Part shown: positions 7,631-13,195 of the stretch, piece after piece
Position numbering within the stretch: position 1 is the stretch's first letter
Layout: each line of letters starts with the position of its first letter
Position numbers and translations under genes: made by a program
The notes under the pieces: model-generated
Seen by the model: the letters and a program-made list of their open reading frames with translations, nothing else
The model's database searches: none
Told to the model about the DNA's origin: nothing
Assembly: GCA_021827245.1 (NCBI GenBank)
Contig: JAKAWN010000081.1
Location: 1-19,346, forward strand
Origin: Acidobacteriota bacterium
GTDB lineage: Bacteria; Acidobacteriota; Terriglobia; UBA7540
DNA: 19,346 nucleotides
Reading direction: 5' to 3'

Positions 7631-7738
7631 ATGGAGCGTCCTTCAAGGCTGCAATTGCTTGGTGCTTTCCTGTTGCTCGCCCTAATTCTGTGCATTTTAC
7701 TCGGCAGTTATCTGCACCTGGTATGGTTGATGCGATAG
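7631..7738 (+). CDS. Small hydrophobic ORF (35 aa), possible single-span membrane or leader peptide
   Basis: ATG 7631 opens a 35-codon frame that starts MERPSRLQ and continues as one uninterrupted hydrophobic stretch (about residues 9-33: Leu, Ala, Ile, Phe, Val and a few Gly), ending in Met-Arg and TAG. This is a typical single transmembrane helix with a basic N-terminus. The stop overlaps the miaA start by 16 nt, and miaA itself has a poor Shine-Dalgarno, so translation of the small ORF could help start miaA. Against it: the nearest GGAG is 18 nt upstream, too far for a normal RBS, and short hydrophobic frames occur by chance. No family is recognised. Confidence 0.35.
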   Translation: MERPSRLQLLGAFLLLALILCILLGSYLHLVWLMR

Positions 7739-8715
7739 GCGGAGATTATCCTCTGATTATCATCGCCGGACCAACGGCCGCCGGTAAGTCGGCCCTGGCC
7801 CTCCGCCTGGCTGAGCGCCTGGGCGGCGAGGTGGTCAATTACGATTCGGTGCAGTTCTATCGCGGCTTTGATATCGGCACGGGTAAACTTCTACTCGACA
7901 GTCGCAAAGGTATTCCGCACCATCTTCTGGACTGCCTCGACCCCGCTCAGCCCTTTACGGCAGGCGATTTCCGCCGGGAAGCGGTGAAAGTGATCGAGGG
8001 GATTCGCGATCGCGAAAATCTGCCTATTCTCGCAGGAGGAACGGGACTTTACCTGCGAGCGCTTCTGCTGGGGTTGTTCGAGGGGCCACCCCGTTCGGAA
8101 GTATTGCGGGCGGAGTTGCGTTCCCTTGCGGAACGCCGTGGCCGCGAGTTTGTCCACCGGCTGCTCGCGCGCCTTGACCCTGCTTCGGCCGGGCGCGTTG
8201 ATCCGCACGACCTGCAGAAGGTGATCCGGGCGGTTGAAGTCTGCGTGCTTTCCAGGCAGGCGATTTCGGAATTGCAGGCAAGGGGACGCGAGGGGTTGCT
8301 TGGATACCGATGCTTCAAGATCGGGCTTGACCCTGCCCGCGATGAACTTTACGCCCGGATCAACCGCCGGACGGAGCAGATGTTTGACACAGGGATTGAG
8401 GAAGAAACACGCCGCATGCTGATGCGGTCCGACGCTCCGGCAATCAAGGCTTTGGGCTCGCTGGGCTACCGGCAAGCTGCGGCTGCCTTGAGGGGGGAGA
8501 TCACGCGGGAAGAAGCGGTTCGCGACACCCAGACGGCCACGCGGCATTATGCCAAGCGGCAAATGACCTGGTTCCGGAAAGAACCGGGCATGAACTGGTT
8601 TTCAGGATTTGGCGACGATCCAAAGCTTCAACATGAAGTTTTTGACGCGACCAGGGGTTGGCTGGCATCCAAATTAAGTCGAGCTTCCTCCTCGACAAAG
8701 ACTGTATGCTTGTAG
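7723..8715 (+). CDS. miaA: tRNA dimethylallyltransferase MiaA
   Basis: MiaA adds a dimethylallyl group to N6 of A37 in tRNAs that read codons starting with U, the first step of ms2i6A. The 330-aa product has the Walker A loop GPTAAGKS (16-23), followed by the family DSVQFYRGFDIGTGK segment (38-55), in which the Asp-Ser-x-Gln element contacts substrate. 'GIPHHLLDCLDP', LAGGTGLYLRALL and a C-terminal 'RHYAKRQMTWFRKEPG' tRNA-binding segment are also present. ATG 7723 is chosen because the homology begins there; the frame is open back to TTG 7603, but those residues show no family match. No strong RBS precedes it. The gene ends 12 nt before hfq. Confidence 0.95.
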   Translation: MVDAIGGDYPLIIIAGPTAAGKSALALRLAERLGGEVVNYDSVQFYRGFDIGTGKLLLDSRKGIPHHLLDCLDPAQPFTAGDFRREAVKVIEGIRDRENLPILAGGTGLYLRALLLGLFEGPPRSEVLRAELRSLAERRGREFVHRLLARLDPASAGRVDPHDLQKVIRAVEVCVLSRQAISELQARGREGLLGYRCFKIGLDPARDELYARINRRTEQMFDTGIEEETRRMLMRSDAPAIKALGSLGYRQAAAALRGEITREEAVRDTQTATRHYAKRQMTWFRKEPGMNWFSGFGDDPKLQHEVFDATRGWLASKLSRASSSTKTVCL

Positions 8716-8727
8716 GTAGGAGGCAGT

Positions 8728-9006
8728 ATGGGTCAGACTGCACCGATGGTAAACAGGATTGCTATGGAAAAACAACAAAACATACAGGATGGTTTCTTGA
8801 ATTCTTTGCGCAAGGAAAAAGCGCTTGTCACCATCTATCTGATGAGTGGCGTTAAATTGACGGGGCGAATTCGCAGCTTCGATAAATTCGCTGTTATCCT
8901 GGACAGCAACGGCATGGAGCAACTGATTTTCAAGCACGCCATTTCGACTGTACTTCTAAATCGGGCAAACCATGTCGCTTCTTCATCGGCATCACCGGGA
9001 GGTTAG
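8728..9006 (+). CDS. hfq: RNA chaperone Hfq
   Basis: Hfq is a ring-forming Sm-like protein that pairs small RNAs with mRNAs. The 92-aa product has the core [20 protein letters not shown] (18-37), in which Q20 matches Gln8 of E. coli Hfq in the uridine-binding proximal face. RKEK (28-31) replaces the RRER rim patch. FKHAIST (68-74) is the Sm2 KH motif, with Phe where E. coli has Tyr55. A strong AGGAGG lies 4 nt before ATG 8728, which decides the start and gives 12 residues more at the N-terminus than E. coli. In-frame ATGs at 8746 and 8764 are alternatives. The C-terminal tail is short and Ser-rich. Its place between miaA and hflX matches the conserved miaA-hfq-hflX order. Confidence 0.97.
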   Translation: MGQTAPMVNRIAMEKQQNIQDGFLNSLRKEKALVTIYLMSGVKLTGRIRSFDKFAVILDSNGMEQLIFKHAISTVLLNRANHVASSSASPGG

Positions 9007-10308
9007 TTGGATACTCGCCTGCAGCAAGTTTCTGAGAAAGCCTATCTGGTGGGATGGGTCCAGACACAACGAGGGAGAATCATCGCTGACTACGATCCCG
9101 AGGAAAGTCTGGAAGAATTGCACGAACTGGCTACCAGCGCGGGAGCCAGGGTGGTTGGATCGGTGCTGCAGCGGTCGCCGGAAGGTGACGCGGCCACCCT
9201 GGTGGGGCGCGGAAAGACCCATGAGATTTGCGCCGAGGCCCGCGCCGCTCACGCCGACGTCATTATCTTCGATCACGACCTGACCCCGACACAACTTCGC
9301 AACCTGGAATCGGCGCTTCATTCCAAGGTTATTGACCGCACTCAACTGATCCTCGACATTTTTGCCCGGCGCGCGCGCAGCCGCGAAGGACAGTTGCAGG
9401 TGGAACTCGCCCAGTTGACCTATCTCTTGCCCCGCCTCTCCGGCCACGGCACGCACCTTTCGCGGCTGGGCGGCGGCATTGGAACAAGGGGACCCGGCGA
9501 ACAACAACTGGAATTTGACCGGCGGCGGATTCGTGCTCGGATTCAACGGCTGGAGCGGGGAATTGATAAGGTGCGCTCTGAGCGTTCCCTCCATCGCGCC
9601 CACCGCCGCGAGCAGGGATTGTTTACCGTAGCCTTGGTGGGTTATACCAACGCCGGGAAATCAACCCTGTTCAATGCGCTGGCTCGTGCCCAGGTCTCAA
9701 CTTCGAACCGCCTTTTCGCGACGCTCGATCCCACCGTGCGCGCCATACAGCTTCCCTCTCACCGGCAAGTGCTTCTGTCCGATACGGTGGGATTCATTCG
9801 CAAGCTGCCGCCGCACCTTGTGGCCGCCTTCCAGGCCACACTCGAAGAACTCGAGGGAGCCAGTTTGCTGCTTCAGGTGATGGACGCCTCTCATTCGCAA
9901 TGGCACCAACATGAAGCCACAGTCGAGCGCCTGCTTGAAACCATGGGGCTCATCGGGACACCCCGTCTCCTCGTTTGGAACAAGATCGACCTGCTGGACG
10001 CCGCTTCTCGGGCGCGGCTGCCCAGTGGCCCCACACATCTGGCCACTTCCGCCGTTACAGGAGAAGGCTTCCCGGCTTTGCTCGAAGCTGTTGACCGGGC
10101 ACTGGAGGAAGACCCCATCGTCGAAAGGGAGTTTGAGTTCTCAGCCGGCGATGGTGAACGCTTAGCGCTTCTTCATCGGGCCGGCAACGTCCTTTCCACT
10201 CAATACAAAGATAACCGTGTTACTGTTCGGGCACGGCTGGCAAAATCACTCCAGCAACGGCTGGAAGAGGAGAACAATGTCCGACCAAATCTACTGGTGC
10301 GCCAATAA
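9007..10308 (+). CDS. hflX: Ribosome-associated GTPase HflX
   Basis: HflX is a GTPase that splits stalled or heat-inactivated 70S ribosomes. The 433-aa product has an N-terminal HflX domain (about 13-120, with TLVGRGKTHEI at 64-74), a helical region with the glycine-rich 'LSRLGGGIGTRGPGE' segment (151-165) and a G domain. In the G domain I see Walker A GYTNAGKST (212-220), switch II DTVGFIRKLP (259-268) and NKID (325-328). The start is TTG 9007, placed directly after the hfq stop, with GGGAGG ending 4 nt upstream inside the hfq 3' end. No in-frame ATG precedes the N-terminal domain, so TTG is the best choice. The tight spacing suggests translation coupled to hfq. Confidence 0.95.
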   Translation: MDTRLQQVSEKAYLVGWVQTQRGRIIADYDPEESLEELHELATSAGARVVGSVLQRSPEGDAATLVGRGKTHEICAEARAAHADVIIFDHDLTPTQLRNLESALHSKVIDRTQLILDIFARRARSREGQLQVELAQLTYLLPRLSGHGTHLSRLGGGIGTRGPGEQQLEFDRRRIRARIQRLERGIDKVRSERSLHRAHRREQGLFTVALVGYTNAGKSTLFNALARAQVSTSNRLFATLDPTVRAIQLPSHRQVLLSDTVGFIRKLPPHLVAAFQATLEELEGASLLLQVMDASHSQWHQHEATVERLLETMGLIGTPRLLVWNKIDLLDAASRARLPSGPTHLATSAVTGEGFPALLEAVDRALEEDPIVEREFEFSAGDGERLALLHRAGNVLSTQYKDNRVTVRARLAKSLQQRLEEENNVRPNLLVRQ

Positions 10309-10337
10309 GTTCCTTTATTTTGCGTGGGTTTGAAACC

Positions 10338-10358
10338 TGTGGAAAAAACTGTGGAAAA
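10338..10358 (+). repeat. Tandem TGTGGAAAA repeats resembling DnaA boxes
   Basis: TGTGGAAAA occurs at 10338-10346 and 10350-10358, a 12-nt repeat. Each copy differs from the reverse complement of the DnaA box (TGTGNATAA) at one base. They lie 30 nt after hflX. No dnaA, dnaN or other replication gene is nearby, so an origin is not supported; a DnaA-regulated site or chance is possible. Confidence 0.3.
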
Positions 10359-10645
10359 CTGCTCATCCTTGACTGCAACTCCCTTTGTTCTCAACAGGCT
10401 CCCGATAGGATTGTTTTTCACGGTATTTTGCTTCTCCTGTTTTTTCAATAACTTAAGTAACGGCTAATGAGGAATTTCTTGATTGATCTCGAAGTTTCAC
10501 GGCTTGGAAGAGTCAGCAGCGGTCTCTGGAGTTTTGCACAAATATGGGGCTCATGCCTTCTATGGAGTTGTAGCCTGCCACCCTTGGCGTTTGCTCGTTA
10601 AGTCAATCTGTTCAGAGTATAGGCTCGTTCCATAGCCGTAGCCTG

Positions 10646-10783
10646 CTTGCCGTTCTGGCAGGTTCCAGCGGCCCATGATGCGGGAATCGTGCCCAGACTG
10701 AGCGACGGCAATGTTCGGCGCCTTTCCGGTGCAGTGGTGCGAGTCCCCGCTGCACCTCGCGATGCGGCTCTTTTGCTGAGCCG
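10646..10783 (+). ncRNA. Candidate structured RNA: three hairpins in tandem
   Basis: Three hairpins stand in a row in the gene-free region. CTTGCC/GGCAGG (10646-10651 with 10657-10662) has a 5-nt loop and one G-U. GGTGCAGTGG/CCGCTGCACC (10728-10737 with 10747-10756) is a 10-bp stem with one G-U and a 9-nt loop. CGGCTC/GAGCCG (10765-10770 with 10778-10783) is a 6-bp stem with a 7-nt loop. The density is suggestive of a small RNA or a 5' leader, but I cannot match it to tmRNA, RNase P, SRP, 6S or a riboswitch, and the strand is assumed from the neighbours. Confidence 0.25.
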
Positions 10784-10950
10784 GAATGTTAATTCACTAT
10801 GTTGATTCCTGGTGCTCGTGGGCGATCATGACGTGCTACTTTCGGGAATCAATCACGGATTAAGATCTGCCGTTCAGTGAGATTTCTTTGAATTTAAATC
10901 CCACGGGGAGGAAGTCCGAAAAAACTTTCGCAAGATTCGGTGGAGTTGCG

Positions 10951-10979
10951 TTGACACCCCGCATCGCGTTGGCTATAGT
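10951..10979 (+). promoter_or_regulatory. Near-consensus sigma-70 promoter for pgsA
   Basis: A perfect TTGACA (10951-10956), a 17-nt spacer and TATAGT (10974-10979) form a near-ideal sigma-70 promoter, the best in the window. Transcription would begin near 10986, about 76 nt before the pgsA ATG at 11062. Confidence 0.75.
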
Positions 10980-11061
10980 GGTGTGTGTCGGTAGGGCTCC
11001 CTGCTGAAAGCCGCGAAGCGCGCCGGCGAGTGCGTCTTTCTTCCGCGAAATTGCGCTGGGG

Positions 11062-11694
11062 ATGAAAACTCCAATTGATATGAATCTTCCCCTTTCACTG
11101 ACGGTCCTTCGGATCTTTTTTGTTCCCCTCATCGTTGTACTGATGCTGACGAAGGGAAACAACATGGATCTGCTGGCCGTCGCAGTTTTTCTGCTGGCAT
11201 CGGCAACTGACCTGCTGGACGGATACCTGGCGCGGAAACGTGGCCAGGTGACGGCGCTGGGAATCCTGCTGGACCCGCTTGCCGATAAGCTGCTGACGGC
11301 TTCAGCCTTCATTTCTTTGGTCTGGCTGCACCTGGTTCCGGCGTGGATGGTGGTCATCATCGTAGGGCGCGAACTGGCAGTCACGGGGCTCCGGTCCATC
11401 GCCTCGGCGCAGGGATTTTTGCTTCAGGCATCCGAACTCGGCAAGACGAAGATGGTCTTGCAGGTGGCGGCCATCAGCGTGATTACGCTTGAGCCGCGGT
11501 TTCCGTCCGTCCTGTTTGGCGGCATGCTGCTGCTTTGGGCGGTGGTAGTGTTTGCCATCGTTTCAGGCACGCAATATTTCTGGGATTTCCGCAGGAAAAT
11601 GGAAGATCGTATCAAACACGAGATCCCCGGCCACCTCGTCGTGATCCAGGGCGGAAAGGATAAAGAGGGCGAGAAAGATGCCGCTGCTCACTGA
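11062..11694 (+). CDS. pgsA: CDP-diacylglycerol-glycerol-3-phosphate 3-phosphatidyltransferase PgsA
   Basis: PgsA makes phosphatidylglycerol phosphate from CDP-diacylglycerol and glycerol-3-phosphate in the inner membrane. The 210-aa product carries the full CDP-alcohol phosphotransferase signature D-x2-D-G-x2-A-R-x8-G-x3-D-x3-D, at D50, D53, G54, A57, R58, G67, D71 and D75. Hydrophobic segments lie around 14-30, 36-50, 78-98 and in the C-terminal half. ATG 11062 and ATG 11080 are both possible; the second gives MNLPLSLTVLRI, the usual family start, and neither has a clear RBS. The polar tail rich in Lys and Asp after residue 190 is extra. It overlaps the AMMECR1 gene by 17 nt. Confidence 0.93.
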   Translation: MKTPIDMNLPLSLTVLRIFFVPLIVVLMLTKGNNMDLLAVAVFLLASATDLLDGYLARKRGQVTALGILLDPLADKLLTASAFISLVWLHLVPAWMVVIIVGRELAVTGLRSIASAQGFLLQASELGKTKMVLQVAAISVITLEPRFPSVLFGGMLLLWAVVVFAIVSGTQYFWDFRRKMEDRIKHEIPGHLVVIQGGKDKEGEKDAAAH

Positions 11695-12280
11695 AGAGGA
11701 ACGTAAGACTCTGCTTGCGTTGGCGCGGCACGCACTGGAAGAAGGCGTTTCGGGGTCAGGTCGCCCAAAGCAAGTTGAGGAACCACCATCCGCCCTCTTG
11801 GAGGCACGGGGAGCTTTTGTTACTCTGCGCAGACACGGCCAGCTCCGGGGCTGCATTGGGTATGTGCAAACCTCGGAACCTCTGTACAAGACAGTTCAGG
11901 AATGCGCAGTGGCTGCGGCGCTTTCCGATCCCCGATTCGTTCCCGTTACCGCCGAAGAAGTTCCCGAGCTGCATATCGAAATTTCAGTGCTCGGCCAGCC
12001 CGCGGAGATTGCTCCCGAGCAGATCATCATCGGCGAGCATGGCCTGATCATAACCCAGGGCCGACGCCGTGGGTTGCTTTTGCCTCAGGTTCCAACCACA
12101 TGGAACTGGGACCGCGAACAATTTCTGGAAGAAACCTGCCTCAAAGCAGGTTTGCCTAGAGACGCATGGTTGCACGGCGCCCGGATCGAGGCTTTTACCG
12201 CCGAGGTTTTTGAAGAACCGGCTGAACCCTCCGTTCCACCAGCATCCCAGGGCACCATTCCCCACGTTACGCCAAACTGA
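11678..12280 (+). CDS. AMMECR1 domain protein (AmmeMemoRadiSam system protein A-like)
   Basis: The 200-aa product matches the AMMECR1 family through most of its length: LRGCIGY (56-62), the best-conserved motif with its exposed Cys59, then an ECAVAAALSDPRFVPVT segment and PELHIEISVL. A 'LLPQVPTTWNWDREQFLEETCLKAGLP' stretch follows. The family function is not established; bacterial members are often found with Memo-like and radical SAM partners, but neither is in this window. It starts at ATG 11678 inside the 3' end of pgsA, so the two are probably co-transcribed. The last 25 residues are Pro- and Glu-rich and outside the domain. Confidence 0.9.
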   Translation: MPLLTEEERKTLLALARHALEEGVSGSGRPKQVEEPPSALLEARGAFVTLRRHGQLRGCIGYVQTSEPLYKTVQECAVAAALSDPRFVPVTAEEVPELHIEISVLGQPAEIAPEQIIIGEHGLIITQGRRRGLLLPQVPTTWNWDREQFLEETCLKAGLPRDAWLHGARIEAFTAEVFEEPAEPSVPPASQGTIPHVTPN

Positions 12281-12441
12281 GTGGGCGATCTGCCCGAACA
12301 ATTTTGAGATCTATTTTCGAGCATCCCAATTTTCGCGGCGGATTGCGCCATAAATTCAACTGCCCGCCCAGTTCCACCTTTGCTCCCTCACGCAAAACCG
12401 GCATTGACGCCGCCCCGTGGGGTGCATAATGCCTGCAAACC

Positions 12442-12644
12442 ATGGCGCTTCAAGAGGAGGCGCGACTCCGCGCTTATGCGGTCATCCCGCGCCTGGGGGC
12501 AGGGGGTACGGGAGAGGTTTATCACGCCCTGACGTGAAACTCGAGCGGGACGATGTCCCAGGAATTCTCGTGGCGCTGAAGTTGGTATTCCGTGTTCAGG
12601 CCCGTATTGACGATTTCGTGCGTGTTATACTCATTAAATCGTGA
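12442..12644 (+). pseudogene. Decayed PknB-type serine/threonine kinase, N-terminal fragment with a frameshift
   Basis: From ATG 12442 the frame reads about 31 residues that look like the start of a Hanks-type kinase: a 'YAVIPRLGAGGTGEVYHA' glycine-rich loop, close to the usual LGAGGMGEVYRA. It then hits TGA at 12535. The homology continues in another frame as 'PDVKLERDDVPGILVALKL', which matches the next part of such kinases (RDxKLxRDVAxKVL, with the ATP-binding Lys). A single frameshift near 12530 thus splits it, and the rest of the kinase (about 230 residues of catalytic domain) is absent before the next gene. TTGACG-15-CATAAT (12404-12430) just upstream may be its old promoter. Confidence 0.65.
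12623..12631 (+). promoter_or_regulatory. Extended -10 promoter for the Cys-rich protein gene
   Basis: TG-T-TATACT (12623-12631) is an extended -10 motif. The start point would fall near 12638, only about 3 nt before GTG 12641, so the mRNA could be leaderless or nearly so. No convincing -35 box lies 17 nt upstream. The motif is short, so this is a moderate call. Confidence 0.35.
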
Positions 12645-13057
12645 TCAGGGGCTGTTTCTGGACATTACTATTGGCGTTCTGCCTTTGGATTCCTTTCCAC
12701 ACGTCCGTGTTGGCTAGGGGAGGGATGTCCGGGTGCCGCTCTACATGCACCTGCGGTTGCTGCATGCATGGTGGGACGTGCCCGACGATGATGGGAAAGG
12801 TCGCCCGCGGGAAATCGTGCTCCTCACAACCATCCAGAACTGGGCAATCCAAGTCCCGCGTTGTCTGCACGTGTTCAGTGTCTCAGCCTAGCGGTGCTCT
12901 CACGTTTACACACACGGATCTTATTTTTGGCCGACCGGCCTATCGGCCATTTTCCAAACCTTCCTTGTCGATATACCATGCCAGCAAGGACTCTGTGACG
13001 GCGCCCGTCATCGACGCTAGTCTCCCTGATCCGCCTCCGAAAGCCTTCTCCAGCTAA
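12641..13057 (+). CDS. Secreted Cys-rich small protein of unknown function
   Basis: This 138-aa protein has a likely signal peptide: MIRG, a hydrophobic core (about 5-18) and a cleavage site after Val-Leu-Ala (23-25). The mature part has nine Cys. Six of them lie in a tight run (C32, C36, C38, C40, C41, C47) with a His (H43) and four Met within residues 29-51, which looks like a soft-metal or cluster binding site, followed by C60, C76 and C78. The C-terminal 50 residues are Pro- and Ser-rich. GTG 12641 is the start; no other start keeps the signal peptide. It stands 139 nt before the TonB receptor, after a kinase relic. I do not recognise the family. A role in periplasmic metal handling (copper for example) is inference from composition and neighbours. 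Confidence 0.65.
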   Translation: MIRGCFWTLLLAFCLWIPFHTSVLARGGMSGCRSTCTCGCCMHGGTCPTMMGKVARGKSCSSQPSRTGQSKSRVVCTCSVSQPSGALTFTHTDLIFGRPAYRPFSKPSLSIYHASKDSVTAPVIDASLPDPPPKAFSS

Positions 13058-13098
13058 TCATGAATTTCAAATCTCCTCGCCCGGCGGTACGGCTGTAA

Positions 13099-13163
13099 GG
13101 CACGAGGGTCTGCAACCATACGTGCCTGCCCTCTCGTGCCACCGCGCGGTACGCGCGGGGTGG
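13099..13163 (+). promoter_or_regulatory. Structured leader of the TonB-dependent receptor, with competing hairpins
   Basis: GGCACGAGGG (13099-13108) pairs with CCC-T-CTCGTGCC (13129-13140), 11 pairs with one bulged T. The same GGCACG can instead pair with CGTGCC at 13121-13126, so two structures compete. Next, CCACC-GCGCG (13139-13148) pairs with CGCGC-GG-GGTGG (13152-13163) around a GTA loop, sharing two bases with the first stem. A T-rich run (13165-13180) and then the receptor's GGAGGAGGG follow. This could be an attenuator, a terminator of the Cys-rich gene, or a translational switch. Confidence 0.45.
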
Positions 13164-13195
13164 ATTTGTCTTTGCTTTTTCGGAGGAGGGCTTTC

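Larger units (their letters stand above)
10309..10950. other. Gene-free region between hflX and the pgsA promoter
   Basis: About 640 nt without a convincing coding region on either strand. Frames here are short and show no family resemblance; the longest plus-strand frame seen (ATG 10467, about 44 codons) has no RBS or recognisable motif. It holds a pair of DnaA-box-like repeats near 10338-10358 and several hairpins between about 10646 and 10783. No U-tailed hairpin marks an end of the hflX transcript. Confidence 0.6.

Noticed and set aside
10309..10450. Chromosomal replication origin near the DnaA-like repeats
   Set aside because: Only two imperfect boxes, and no dnaA, dnaN, gyrB or parAB genes nearby.
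10728..10756. tRNA-like T-arm ('GTGCGAGTCC' in a stem)
   Set aside because: The loop resembles a T-loop, but no acceptor, D- or anticodon arm can be folded around it.
10860..11399. 179-codon frame on the minus strand over pgsA
   Set aside because: It lies opposite a clear pgsA with the full CDP-alcohol transferase signature and has no recognisable domain or RBS.
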